Shown: positions 17,461 through 24,728, numbered from the stretch's first letter. The stretch is DNA of 40,458 nucleotides from an uncultured delta proteobacterium (GCA_903881505.1 CAIRTM010000021.1:1-40458); one strand, 5' to 3'. Made by a program: numbers and translations. Notes: generated by a model not told the origin, from the letters alone.

Positions 17461-18201
17461 ATGAAAAAGACAATCATCCATCTTCTTGCATGCGCTTTCC
17501 TGGCTTCGGCCTGCGCTTCGGCCCCGAAGACAACTGCATCGCAACGCGATGAGGATTACTATAACCAGGGCATGGCCCAGATGGAAACGAAGTTTTACAG
17601 TGAAGCGCTGAAGAATTTCGAGGACCTGCGCGATAAATTCCCGCTCAGCCCCTACTCGGTGCTTGCGCTTCTGCGGATGGGGGAATGCCAGTTTCTGGAT
17701 AAGAATTACATAGAGGCCCAGTACCAGTTCGACAACTTCCGGCGCCTGCACCCGAGCCACGCCCAGGTTGATTACGCCATGTTCATGGCGGGCATGTGCC
17801 AGTTCAGGCAGATTCTGGACTATGACCGCGACCAGACAGCCTCGCTTGCCGCGGTCAAGCAGCTGGAAATGCTCGTGGAGGTTTTTCCCAACAGCCCGTA
17901 TTCGGCGAAAGCTTTATGCAAAATCGCCGAGGCCAAGAAGCATATCGCTGAATATGAATTTTTCGTGGGCAGTTTTTACCTCAAAAAAAACAACTATCTC
18001 GGCGCGTACACCCGTTTTGACAAGCTGCTGCTGCAGTATCCCAACTCGATTGAGCGCGACCGGGTGCTGCTGGCCATGGGAAAGACCTGCCTCTATGACG
18101 GCCAGACCGACAAGGGCAAACGCATCCTGCAGCTGCTTCTGCTCAAATACCCCGACGGCGCCTGCGCCGCCGATGCCGAGAAGTTGCTCGCCATGTATTA
18201 G
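17461..18201 (+). CDS. bamD: BamD, outer-membrane assembly lipoprotein
   Basis: A 246-residue TPR lipoprotein of the BAM complex, which inserts beta-barrel proteins into the outer membrane. The signal peptide MKKTIIHLLACAFLASAC ends in a lipobox with the lipid-bearing Cys18. TPR-like helical pairs follow: YYNQGMAQMETKFYSEALKN, YSVLALLRMGECQFLDKNY, FVGSFYLKKNNYLGAYTRFD, VLLAMGKTCLYDGQTDKG. The conserved BamD blocks FPLSPYS and FPNSPYS are both present. The start is set by the lipoprotein signal; the frame opens 24 codons earlier through the upstream spacer. It is divergent from the glmU-like gene with 101 bp between starts. It is the only plus-strand gene in the first 22 kb. Confidence 0.93.
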   Translation: MKKTIIHLLACAFLASACASAPKTTASQRDEDYYNQGMAQMETKFYSEALKNFEDLRDKFPLSPYSVLALLRMGECQFLDKNYIEAQYQFDNFRRLHPSHAQVDYAMFMAGMCQFRQILDYDRDQTASLAAVKQLEMLVEVFPNSPYSAKALCKIAEAKKHIAEYEFFVGSFYLKKNNYLGAYTRFDKLLLQYPNSIERDRVLLAMGKTCLYDGQTDKGKRILQLLLLKYPDGACAADAEKLLAMY

Positions 18202-18232
18202 CTTCCCCGGGGGCGCACCCCGTCCCGGCGCT

Positions 18233-18272
18233 CACCGCTATCGTTACCGCTCGCGCTATCGCAATTACTTCA
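18233..18272. repeat. Weak copy of the GATAC/GATCCC-type repeat
   Basis: CGCTATCGTTACCGCTCGCG (18235-18254) followed by CTATCGCAATTAC resembles the arms of the repeat at 7625-7722, but the second arm is missing. It lies just downstream of bamD. Confidence 0.35.
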
Positions 18273-18365
18273 AGGGGAAGGTCATGCCCCGCCGCGGCCG
18301 TGGTGATCTGTCATACCGCATGTGATGCGGCATCCGGAACTTTTCCCGCGCGCACAACTTTGCGC

Positions 18366-18662
18366 TTATCCTCCTGAGCGCGCCAGCGCCTGCCGCAGAA
18401 ATTCAACCGTGATGTATTCCGGCTGCGCGATGGTGCGCTTTTGGATCACATCGGGCACCGGTATTGCAAGCGGCCGCGTAAACATAAACCACTGCGGCGT
18501 CGGGGAAAACGTGCTCAGACGCTCGAAGCACGGCCCCAGTTCAAACCACTCGACGCTCCAGAATTTGCCCTGCCAGTGCCCCGGATCGACAATCGCCAGA
18601 AAGGCCGGAATGGTGAAAATCGTGGAAGCGCTGCGACGCAAGAGCGCATAAGGGGCAGGATG
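18366..18662 (-). pseudogene. Probable 3' fragment of an unrecognised gene
   Basis: The minus-strand frame is open from 18662 to its stop at 18366 and reads like real protein (HWQGKFWSVEWFELGPCFER, then a segment ending VTVEFLRQALARSGG-like), rich in Trp, Phe and Pro. It has no ATG near its 5' end: the first usable codon is a TTG at 18641. It begins right after an in-frame stop next to a block of intergenic palindromes (18684-18776). The likeliest reading is the C-terminal remnant of a longer gene whose front was lost to a rearrangement. I do not recognise the family. A short intact gene with a TTG start is possible. Confidence 0.4.
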
Positions 18663-18683
18663 TTAGCCGTTTCAAAAAGAAAA

Positions 18684-18776
18684 CCCGTTCGTGATGAGCT
18701 TGTCGAACCATGAACGGGCCTGCCGGGCGATACATAATCCTTTCGTCCCTTCGACAGGCGCAGGGCGAACGGACGG
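18684..18776. repeat. Two TTCGAC/GTCGAA-type intergenic palindromes
   Basis: CCCGTTC (18684-18690) and GAACGGG (18712-18718) enclose TGATGAGCTTGTCGAACCAT; a second, related unit (CCCTTCGACAGGCGCAGGG, ending GAACGG) follows at 18747-18771. Both resemble the common TTCGACAGGCTCAGG-type repeat, also seen at 6222-6260. Confidence 0.55.
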
Positions 18777-18829
18777 TTTTCTTGAGGCTATGGCCTTTCA
18801 CAAAATTTTATAGACGGTTTTGATGCATG

Positions 18830-18897
18830 TGTCATCTCGACCGAAGGGAGAGATCTTGATTTATAAGGAAAGATTTCTCGCTGCACTCGAAATGACC
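18830..18897. repeat. GTCATCTCGA-type palindromic repeat
   Basis: A 68-bp imperfect inverted repeat: left arm GTCATCTCGACCGAAGGGAG, AGATCTT; right arm AAGATTTCTCG and CACTCGAAATGAC. Ends and the GAGA-ATCTT core match. This family of short mobile-looking palindromes is known from many bacterial genomes. It lies immediately downstream of vapC. Confidence 0.6.
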
Positions 18898-18903
18898 ACG
18901 TGC

Positions 18904-19320
18904 TTACAGAATTTTTTTACATGCTCTAGTAAGCGGGCTGTTTTTGAAGGGAACGATTGATTGAATGGCGGTAAAATGAGAATCCAGGCTGAGCAGCCCG
19001 GCATCGTAGTGCAGGGCGAGCGAGGCAATCAGGCAATCCGAGAGGCTGGCCGTGGTTCCGGTGCGCCTTAGTCTGTGTGCCGCCTCCGCAGCGTTGAGCC
19101 AGATGTGCGGCGTGTCCTGCAGATATTCAAAGGTAGGAACAAAGTCCTTTATAACATCGACCTCTTTGTGTGTTTTTGAACCCTGAATCAGTTCGGCCAT
19201 GATAAGTCCGGCGGTGCATATCGTCTGTTCGGCGAGGAGTTGACTGACCAGGCCGTAGCAGGGTTCCTTTTTACGGAAAAAATCAATCCAGACTGATGTG
19301 TCGATAAGTGTTTTAGCCAA
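18904..19320 (-). CDS. vapC: VapC-type PIN-domain toxin ribonuclease
   Basis: A 138-residue PIN-domain toxin; VapC enzymes are Mg-dependent RNases that usually cleave tRNA or rRNA. The acidic quartet is visible: LIDTSVWIDFF (first Asp), IMAELIQGSKT (Glu), SLSDCLIASLAL (Asp) and LSLDSHFTAI (Asp). No ATG lies at the right place. The best start is TTG at 19320 (TTGGCTAAAACAC), overlapping the antitoxin stop by 8 bp, with GGAG 9 bases upstream; a rare start and coupling would keep toxin below antitoxin. The frame opens further upstream inside vapB, which I reject. Target RNA unknown. Confidence 0.87.
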   Translation of the reverse strand: MAKTLIDTSVWIDFFRKKEPCYGLVSQLLAEQTICTAGLIMAELIQGSKTHKEVDVIKDFVPTFEYLQDTPHIWLNAAEAAHRLRRTGTTASLSDCLIASLALHYDAGLLSLDSHFTAIQSIVPFKNSPLTRACKKIL

Positions 19321-19522
19321 TGCGCCTGTCTCCGTGGCGCAGGCTGTCGGCCGTTGCGGTGAACTCCATTGATCCAGCCATATCATTAATTTTTCTTATT
19401 TTTTTAGATTTTATTTCATCCCGTATTGCCAGGATGACAGCTTCTGTTTTGCTCTTTGCGGAAACGCTTTTCATGAGCTCGTCAAGCAGGTCATTGGGAA
19501 GTGTTAAGGTTGCGCGCGACAT
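19313..19522 (-). CDS. vapB: VapB-type antitoxin
   Basis: A 69-residue antitoxin. MSRATLTLPNDLLDELMKSV and KSKTEAVILAIRDEI give a ribbon-helix-helix DNA-binding domain of the VapB group that pairs with PIN toxins; residues 45-69 are the toxin-binding tail. The ATG at 19522 has GGAG 7 bases upstream; the frame opens 28 codons earlier but that part lies over the promoter and operator. Autoregulation is likely through the inverted repeat at 19532-19564. It is coupled to vapC by an 8-bp overlap. Confidence 0.85.
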   Translation of the reverse strand: MSRATLTLPNDLLDELMKSVSAKSKTEAVILAIRDEIKSKKIRKINDMAGSMEFTATADSLRHGDRRIG

Positions 19523-19531
19523 ATTCTTTCT

Positions 19532-19580
19532 CCATGCTATTGTTGCATGTAATTTATAGCATGGGATAAGTGCATGGCAA
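19532..19580 (-). promoter_or_regulatory. vapBC promoter and operator
   Basis: On the minus strand TTGCCA (19580-19575) and TATAAA (19558-19553) are 16 bp apart. A perfect 9-bp inverted repeat, CCATGCTAT (19564-19556) and ATAGCATGG (19540-19532), spans the -10 box and start region with a 15-bp spacer, well placed for repression by VapBC. Confidence 0.65.
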
Positions 19581-19954
19581 GCTTTAAATTTTTGACGCGC
19601 TCGCAAAAGTCAGGATGCTGCGTTGCGCTGCATCCTGAGTCATAACGGTTTGTAACCACATCGTTTCGCAACTTTAAAGATTCTGGATGCCGGATCGGAG
19701 TCCGGCATGACGGATTAGCAGTGGATGCGCTTCGCGGGTTTTCCTTGCGACTTTGCCGAAAGAATCGATTTCGATACCGATCCCGATAGCGATTGTGTGG
19801 AGCACCGGGCAGACAGGGTCTGGGCTCCGGCGCGGCACGGCGCGCCCGGGCCCATTGGAAAAGCCCCTCCGCTTTTTCACCTGACGGGCCGTATAGTCGC
19901 AGGCCGCAGGAATTTCTTCCCCACCGCGGGTGTTTTTTCGCACTCAGAAAATCA
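19581..19954. other. Gene-free stretch made of short hairpins
   Basis: No convincing gene lies between the vapB promoter and the AlkD-like gene. The visible structures are AGGATGC/GCATCCT around 11 bases (19612-19636), ATGCCGGA-TCGGAG-TCCGGCAT (19687-19708, a widespread intergenic hairpin type), the GATAC-type repeat at 19763-19796, and GC-rich sequence from 19797 on. A minus-strand frame through 19797-19943 starts MRKNTRGGEEIPAACDYTAR but continues through the repeats, so I do not call it. Confidence 0.5.
19763..19796. repeat. Dispersed GATAC/GATCCC-type repeat, copy 2
   Basis: AATCGATTTCGATACCGATC followed by CCGATAGCGATTG. The block CGATACCGAT..CCGATAGCGAT is shared with the right arms of the copies at 7625-7722 and 24628-24712. 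Only one arm is present here. Confidence 0.6.
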
Positions 19955-20659
19955 TCAGGGGGTGCCGCTGAGATACGCTCTGCGGCGCGCTTGGGGGAAA
20001 CGTTCGATGGCATAGCGCAGCATGGTGCGCGGCATGGTTGCGCAGTGCCGGCGCAGGAAGGCCTCTTCAGCCTGCATGCCGCAGTGCTTGCCGATTTCGC
20101 GCAGCATCCAGCCCACGGCCTTGTGGATCAGATCGTGTTCATCATGCACGAGGATTTCGGCAATGTCGAGCGCCGTTTCTGCCTCACCCTGCCTGATGTA
20201 GTGCAATGTGGCCACCATGGCGATCCTGCGCTCCCACAGGTTCCGGGAGCGGGCAAGGCGGTAGAGCGGCCGCCTGCTTCTGTCCTGCAGGAAGGCTCCG
20301 GCAATGTGCGGGGCGCTCACGTCGACCAGATCCCAGTTATTGATATAGCGGGTGTGGGCCAGGCAGCAGCCGAATATTTCCCGGCGAAGGGCCTGGTGAG
20401 CGCCGAATGTGTCGATCATGAGCAGCAGGCTGAACAGGCGCTTTTCGTGGTACGGGGATCTGAGGAGTTTTTTGATATCGGGCAGGGTAATGGTACCGCG
20501 GTATTTTTTTACCAGCGTTCGCAGCACCGGTACCCTGATCCCCAGGAAACGGTCGCCTTCGCCGTATTCGCCGGGGCCGGTTTTAAAAAAACGCCTGAGG
20601 ATGCGGGCCTGCTCCGGATCGGCTGCGCTGCGGATGTCAATGTCCCAGGGCTTAGGCAT
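19955..20659 (-). CDS. AlkD-like DNA alkylation repair protein
   Basis: A 234-residue all-helical HEAT-like repeat protein of the AlkD family, DNA glycosylases that remove bulky cationic bases such as 7-methylguanine without base flipping. The functional block NNWDLVDVSAPHIAG carries the Trp and catalytic-site Asp, and NLWERRIAMVATLHYIRQGE the Arg that contacts DNA. GDRFLGIRVPVLRTLVKKY near residue 36 and LIHKAVGWMLREIGKHC near 185 are further family blocks. The ATG at 20659 has no clear ribosome site, but the N-terminus fits family members. It lies in a repeat-rich gap on both sides and has no operon partner. Confidence 0.88.
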   Translation of the reverse strand: MPKPWDIDIRSAADPEQARILRRFFKTGPGEYGEGDRFLGIRVPVLRTLVKKYRGTITLPDIKKLLRSPYHEKRLFSLLLMIDTFGAHQALRREIFGCCLAHTRYINNWDLVDVSAPHIAGAFLQDRSRRPLYRLARSRNLWERRIAMVATLHYIRQGEAETALDIAEILVHDEHDLIHKAVGWMLREIGKHCGMQAEEAFLRRHCATMPRTMLRYAIERFPQARRRAYLSGTP

Positions 20660-20675
20660 GGAGTGCGCGCTTTAG

Positions 20676-20954
20676 CAGGCTGTTGAAAGCTGAGCAGTCG
20701 GTAAAAGGTTATTCTAGTATGTAGGCCGGACTAAACGCAGTGAGTCCGGCGGTTTTTATCTGGGGTGTTCTGCCGGACACGTTTTACTTTGTCCGGCCTA
20801 CGACTGTTCCAGCGTGTTGAGATTGCTGCGGGGTGTGCAGGGGCGAAAAATTTTTCGCCACCCGGGCAGGCACAGGGGCCTGCCCCTACAAAACACAGGC
20901 ATGCCGTGCTCGCAATCGTAAGCGCCTTGCATATGAACGTTTTTGAACAGCCTG
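20676..20954. repeat. Cluster of inverted repeats between the AlkD-like and QueG-like genes
   Basis: The gap 20660-20980 has no gene. Its ends carry CAGGCTGTTGAAA (20676-20688) and its near-perfect inverse TTTGAACAGCCTG (20942-20954). Inside are two more palindromes: GTAGGCCGGAC (20721-20731) against GTCCGGCCTAC (20791-20801), and the 20840-20890 segment with GGGGCGAAAAATTTTTCGCC and GGGCAGGC-ACAGG-GGCCTGCCC. Nested inverted repeats of this kind suggest stacked insertions of small non-autonomous elements. Confidence 0.55.
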
Positions 20955-20980
20955 TAGAGAAGGACTTTTTCAAAAACCTG

Positions 20981-22096
20981 TCAGCGCTTTTCAATGGCAT
21001 CCAGCGCACAGCGTATTTCAGCGCGCACCTCTTCAGACGGGTCCCGCTCAAGCGCATCCGCAAGCGCCGGGCGGGCATCGGGTGAGCCGATTCTGCCCAG
21101 TGCCCACGCGGCCGCGCCGCGCACCAGTTCATCCGCCTGTGTCTCAAGCGCTTCGAGCAGCACCGGAACATGGGCCGGGTCGCCGTGGTTGCCCAGGGCA
21201 ATGGCGGCGTTGCGCTGGAGATATTTTTTCTCCATGATCAGGAATTCGAAAAATGTCCCCCCGAACATTTTTTCGAACTGTTCATCCGTCATGTTCACCA
21301 GGGGCGCGATTTCGGGATACACCAGGTGTGCGGGGTTTGATACGGCCGTGTTGACGGCCAGGTTTTTGTTTGTGGGGCAGGCGTCAAGGCAGATGCAGCA
21401 CTCGGCAATACAGGTGCCCATCTTTGCGCGCAACTCGCGCGGGATCGCGGCCTTATTGTACATGGCCTGCGTGGTCAGGCAGCGCTCAACAGCGCAGGTG
21501 TAGGGCACGTCGAGCGCGCCCGTGGGGCAGGCTTTGCGGCAGCACTCGCAATCCCCGCAGGCATCGTCCAGGGGGCTGTCCGGTTCAAGCGGCGCATCGG
21601 TAAAAATAGCGTAAAGGCTGAGCCAGCTGCCTTTGCCCGGCGCCTGTATCAGGGCGTTTTTGCCGTAGCGGCCCAGGCCCGAGCGCGCGGCCAGGATTTT
21701 TTGCGGGATGCCCGCGGGCATGAGAAGTCCGGTGAAGCCGTGCGCAGCAAGAAAGGCGATGATTGTGTCGTTGAGCGCGGCGTTGTGGTCGATGCATTCC
21801 TGATTGACGAATGCGTTCACGATCTCGCCGCGGGGAGGGCCGCCGGGCGGGACGTGATCCCTGCCGAAAAAAGCATTGTAGCCCACCATGATGATCGCCC
21901 GGGCGCCGTCCATGAACTCGGCCGGGTTGAGAACCGGCATGTCGGCCGACATGAGCGGCGTATAGGCCGCCATCTTCCGGTTGAGTTCCTCCATGGCCCG
22001 GATTTCCTTCGGGCTGAAGTCGTCCATCGGCGCGATGCCGATGGCGGGATCGCCGCAGTTGTCGCGGATGAATGCTTTCAGTTCGTCGGCTGTCAT
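20981..22096 (-). CDS. QueG-like double-cluster iron-sulfur protein
   Basis: A 371-residue cytoplasmic protein resembling epoxyqueuosine reductase QueG, the cobalamin- and Fe-S-dependent last step of queuosine synthesis in tRNA. The family stretch ARSGLGRYGKNALI is followed by two ferredoxin-type clusters: CGDCECCRKACPTGAL and CIAECCICLDACPTNKNL. The last 100 residues are HEAT repeats (YLQRNAAIALGNHGDPAHVP, LVRGAAAWALGRIGSPDARP) that in QueG help bind tRNA. AGGAAG 6 bases before 22096 supports this start over the longer frame to 22147. Some deltaproteobacteria have several QueG-like paralogues, so the exact reaction is less certain than the fold. Confidence 0.75.
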   Translation of the reverse strand: MTADELKAFIRDNCGDPAIGIAPMDDFSPKEIRAMEELNRKMAAYTPLMSADMPVLNPAEFMDGARAIIMVGYNAFFGRDHVPPGGPPRGEIVNAFVNQECIDHNAALNDTIIAFLAAHGFTGLLMPAGIPQKILAARSGLGRYGKNALIQAPGKGSWLSLYAIFTDAPLEPDSPLDDACGDCECCRKACPTGALDVPYTCAVERCLTTQAMYNKAAIPRELRAKMGTCIAECCICLDACPTNKNLAVNTAVSNPAHLVYPEIAPLVNMTDEQFEKMFGGTFFEFLIMEKKYLQRNAAIALGNHGDPAHVPVLLEALETQADELVRGAAAWALGRIGSPDARPALADALERDPSEEVRAEIRCALDAIEKR

Positions 22097-22173
22097 GGTT
22101 GCTTCCTGCGCACGGTGCGGCCAAGCATAGGCGGCCTGCACGCGCATGTCAACAGGAAACCTGCGCGCAGGCC

Positions 22174-22198
22174 GTTACACTTTGTTACAAACTGTTAC
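22174..22198 (+). promoter_or_regulatory. Triple GTTAC array, probable response-regulator binding site
   Basis: GTTAC occurs at 22174, 22184 and 22194, i.e. GTTAC-N5-GTTAC-N5-GTTAC with an exact 10-bp period, so all three lie on one face of the helix. Direct repeats of this spacing are how OmpR-family regulators bind. The segment TACACTTTGTTACA differs by one base from the E. coli RstA box TACATNTNGTTACA. It lies 87 bp upstream of the small membrane protein gene, and an RstA-like regulator is encoded just beyond. It may also affect the divergent QueG-like gene 78 bp away. Confidence 0.65.
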
Positions 22199-22284
22199 GG
22201 GGCTGAAAAGCATTGTGCCTGCATGTAGGCTACAGTTTGAGACAGAAGAGGCAGTAGGCAATAACCTAAGAGAGGAGATCTGCC

Positions 22285-22437
22285 ATGAAAAACATGATCG
22301 TAGTGGACACGACACTGGTTGTTCTGGGCCTGGCCGTTATCCTGCATCTTTTTGCGGCCATGGCAGGCCACAACAGCCTTGGCCTGCTGAGCGCCGCACC
22401 GCGCGAGTTCCAGTACCTGGCGGGAATAATTTTTTAA
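22285..22437 (+). CDS. Small single-span membrane protein, 50 residues
   Basis: The ATG at 22285 is preceded by AGAGGAGATCTGCC, a strong Shine-Dalgarno 7 bases away, and the frame runs 50 codons to TAA at 22437. The sequence starts MKNMIVVDTTLVVLGLAVIL; residues about 5-27 form one hydrophobic segment, then a polar stretch around AGHNSLGLLSAAPREFQ and a short hydrophobic end. I recognise no family. It has its own putative upstream control site (GTTAC array) and a downstream hairpin, and the response regulator starts 134 bp later. It could be a regulatory or stress-signalling partner of the sensor kinase; that role is inference from position only. Confidence 0.7.
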   Translation: MKNMIVVDTTLVVLGLAVILHLFAAMAGHNSLGLLSAAPREFQYLAGIIF

Positions 22438-22476
22438 CAGGCTGCCAGGCTGAGAATCATTTTGTACGGCAGCCTG
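22438..22476 (+). terminator. Hairpin right after the small membrane protein gene
   Basis: CAGGCTGCC (22438-22446) and GGCAGCCTG (22468-22476) pair perfectly over 9 bp with a 21-base loop and are followed by ATTT. It begins at the base after the stop codon. The short T run makes it a weak intrinsic terminator or attenuator at best. Confidence 0.4.
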
Positions 22477-22509
22477 ATTTGTGCTACGTAGTACGGCAGG
22501 CGCGCGCTT

Positions 22510-22541
22510 CGGCAGGAGCATGTGAACACATGCTCCTGCCG
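22510..22541. repeat. Perfect 15-bp hairpin before the response regulator gene
   Basis: CGGCAGGAGCATGTG (22510-22524), AA, CACATGCTCCTGCCG (22527-22541). It is followed by GCAAAAAAT, not a T run, so it is not a standard terminator in either direction. It ends 30 bp before the regulator's start and could be an operator, an mRNA processing or stabilising stem, or a small repeat. Confidence 0.6.
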
Positions 22542-22571
22542 GCAAAAAATACGCCTGCGACCCGGAGGACG

Positions 22572-23270
22572 ATGAAACAGCGCATTCTGGTCATTGACGA
22601 TGATGAACGGCTCAACGCCCTGCTGGCGCGGTTTTTCCAGGGCTACGGGCTTGAAACCATAACGGCCGCGCATCCGGACCAGGGTCTGAAGCTGCTCAGG
22701 CAAAAGGCGCCGGACCTGGTCATTCTCGACATCATGCTGCCGGGCATGAACGGATTCGAGGTGTGCAAGCTGATCCGCAAAACAAGCGATGTGCCCATCA
22801 TCATGCTGACGGCCAAGGGCGATTTGATGGACAAGGTCGTGGGCCTTGAGCTCGGCGCCGATGATTATATCGCCAAGCCGTTCGAGCCGCGCGAGATCGT
22901 GGCCCGTATCCAGTCCGTGCTCAGGCGCGTGCGGCCGGCCGCCAAACAGGAGATCCGCCGGTTCGCGCACATAAGCATCGATGCTGCAAAGCGCAGCGTC
23001 GAGGTTGACGGACGGGCCGTTGAGCTGACGACCACCGAATTCACGGCACTGAAGCTGCTGGCGGAAAACCCGGGCGCGGTGCTCAGCCGCGACCAGATCC
23101 TCGACGAGCTGCGCGGCATCGAATGCGAGGCATACAACCGCTCGGTCGACATCACCATGAGCCGCCTGCGCCAGAAACTGCACGATGACCCGCACAACCC
23201 CCGTTTTATCAAGACGGTCTGGGGAACCGGCTACATGTTCATTGCCGAGGAAGAACGCGATGCACCGTAG
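22572..23270 (+). CDS. OmpR-family response regulator, RstA/CpxR-like
   Basis: A 232-residue two-component response regulator. Receiver domain: acidic pair Asp10-Asp11, phosphoacceptor Asp53 in LVILDIMLPG, Thr80, Lys102. Winged-helix DNA-binding domain about 130-228, with LTTTEFTALKLLAENPGAVL, the recognition helix region YNRSVDITMSRLRQKL and the ending KTVWGTGYMF. The LRG-x-NRSVD-SRLR-KL segment is close to RstA. GGAGG lies 3 bases before the ATG at 22572; the open frame reaches back to 22146 only by chance. It overlaps the kinase gene by 11 bp. The GTTAC array upstream is a plausible target, giving autoregulation of the locus. Confidence 0.93.
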   Translation: MKQRILVIDDDERLNALLARFFQGYGLETITAAHPDQGLKLLRQKAPDLVILDIMLPGMNGFEVCKLIRKTSDVPIIMLTAKGDLMDKVVGLELGADDYIAKPFEPREIVARIQSVLRRVRPAAKQEIRRFAHISIDAAKRSVEVDGRAVELTTTEFTALKLLAENPGAVLSRDQILDELRGIECEAYNRSVDITMSRLRQKLHDDPHNPRFIKTVWGTGYMFIAEEERDAP

Positions 23271-24591
23271 ATGGCTCTCGAAAATCGTCCATTCAGTTTT
23301 TCTGAAGCTGCTGCTGGTCATCATCATCGCCGGCATATGCATCAACCTTGCGGTCGGCTCGTTTTTCTACTACCTCACCAAGGGCTACATGCAGAACATG
23401 CCGTTCAAGAAGAACTGGGTGCAGTATATGGGCTACCTGGTGCGGGAGATCGGCGATCCGCCCGATGTCGGCAGGGCCCGCGCCCTGGCGGACACGCTCT
23501 CGATCGCCATCGCCTTTGAAACCGATGACGGCACCTGGGAGTCAACCGACCGCCTGCCGCGGGTGGACGAACTCGAGTTGAAAAAAATCAGCCGGGATCC
23601 GCCGGCGTACTGGACCCGGCACGAGGGCCGCGGCCTGCTGCTGATCGAGGCCGGGGGCAGGCGCTATATGTTCGATATGATGAAGCCCTATTCCTGGCAG
23701 CATTTTGCCGAGGGAAAAGTAATGTTTCTGATAGCGCTTTTGACCTGTATTCTGCTGTTCGGCTTTCTGGCCATGCGCTGGATCCTCAAGCCGCTCAGGT
23801 GGCTGAGCGACGGCGTGCGGCAGGTGGGCAGCGGCAATTTTGACTACCGCCTGCCGGTCAAGCGTCTTGATGAATTCGGCACGCTTGCCGGCGCGTTCAA
23901 CTCCATGACCGGCCGCATCAGCGAGATGCTGCACGCACGCGAGCGGCTGCTGCTTGACGTCAGCCATGAGCTGCGCTCGCCCATTACCCGCATGCGGATC
24001 GCCCTTGAATTCCTGCCGCCTTCGCCGGTTACGCACGGCATGCAGGCCGACATCCATGACATGGAGGCCATGGTAAACGAAATTGTTGAAACGCAGCGGC
24101 TGGCCAGCCCCCACGGGCGGCTGAGTCTGGAGGCAGCGGATGTGTGCGCGCTGGTCCGGGAGGTGATCGCTGACCGGGCCCACAGCAGCCCCGCGATTGT
24201 CCTTGAGAATACAGCCCCGGGCATCACGGCCCCGCTTGACATGGCGCGCATGAAAACCGTTCTCAGAAATGTGATTGACAATGCGCTGAAATATTCAGAT
24301 GCGGAAAGCGATCCTGTCCGGGTGTCTGTTTTCCGGCGCGGCGGCTCTATCGTCATTCAGATCAGGGACGCGGGCCGCGGCATCCCGGCCGAGGACCTCC
24401 CGTATGTATTTGAGCCGTTTTACCGGGTCGACAAATCGCGCAACAGGCATACCGGCGGCTACGGACTGGGGCTGAGCATCTGTAAAAACATCATGGAGGC
24501 CCACGGCGGCGCCGTCACGGTCGCAAGCGATCCGGGCCGGGGCACCACGGTCGAGCTGCTGCTGCCGCAGGCGCAGGCTGGTGAAAAATAA
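23260..24591 (+). CDS. Sensor histidine kinase, RstB/CpxA-like
   Basis: A 443-residue inner-membrane kinase. TM1 is about 12-36 and TM2 about 154-174, enclosing a periplasmic sensor domain of roughly 115 residues (no family recognised; it includes YMQNMPFKKNWVQYM and DDGTWESTDRL). A HAMP linker follows (RWILKPLRWLSDGVRQ). The H-box LLLDVSHELRSPITRMR has His236; the ATPase has the N-box NVIDNALKY, G1 DAGRGIP, F-box FEPFYRVD and G2 GGYGLGLSI. The ATG at 23260 overlaps the regulator's stop and has GAGGAAG 7 bases upstream. The gene is complete with all catalytic residues. The stimulus is unknown; envelope stress or divalent cations are the cues for E. coli relatives. Confidence 0.94.
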   Translation: MHRRWLSKIVHSVFLKLLLVIIIAGICINLAVGSFFYYLTKGYMQNMPFKKNWVQYMGYLVREIGDPPDVGRARALADTLSIAIAFETDDGTWESTDRLPRVDELELKKISRDPPAYWTRHEGRGLLLIEAGGRRYMFDMMKPYSWQHFAEGKVMFLIALLTCILLFGFLAMRWILKPLRWLSDGVRQVGSGNFDYRLPVKRLDEFGTLAGAFNSMTGRISEMLHARERLLLDVSHELRSPITRMRIALEFLPPSPVTHGMQADIHDMEAMVNEIVETQRLASPHGRLSLEAADVCALVREVIADRAHSSPAIVLENTAPGITAPLDMARMKTVLRNVIDNALKYSDAESDPVRVSVFRRGGSIVIQIRDAGRGIPAEDLPYVFEPFYRVDKSRNRHTGGYGLGLSICKNIMEAHGGAVTVASDPGRGTTVELLLPQAQAGEK

Positions 24592-24627
24592 TCGTCTGCG
24601 GCATTGTTTGTGCGGGGGATTTTTGAA

Positions 24628-24712
24628 CTCGAAATCGATATCGGGATCGCAATCGAGGTTTTTAGAAAAGCCGATCCCGATTTCAATCCCGATACCGATA
24701 GCGATCCCGACG
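24628..24712. repeat. Dispersed GATAC/GATCCC-type palindromic repeat, copy 3
   Basis: AAATCGATATCGGGATCGCA (24632-24651) faces a longer right arm at 24671-24710 that contains CCGATCCCGATTTC and CCCGATACCGATAGCGATCC. It separates the convergent kinase and TPR genes and could serve as a shared hairpin terminator. Confidence 0.65.
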
Positions 24713-24728
24713 GGCGGTGCAGCAGTTG

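Noticed and set aside
19797-19943. Small minus-strand gene starting MRKNTRGGEE
   Set aside because: It has no ribosome site, runs on into the GATAC-type repeat and a common hairpin, and could equally be a repeat-derived frame.
22510-22541. Intrinsic terminator
   Set aside because: The stem is perfect but neither strand has a T run after it, so I list it as a hairpin only.
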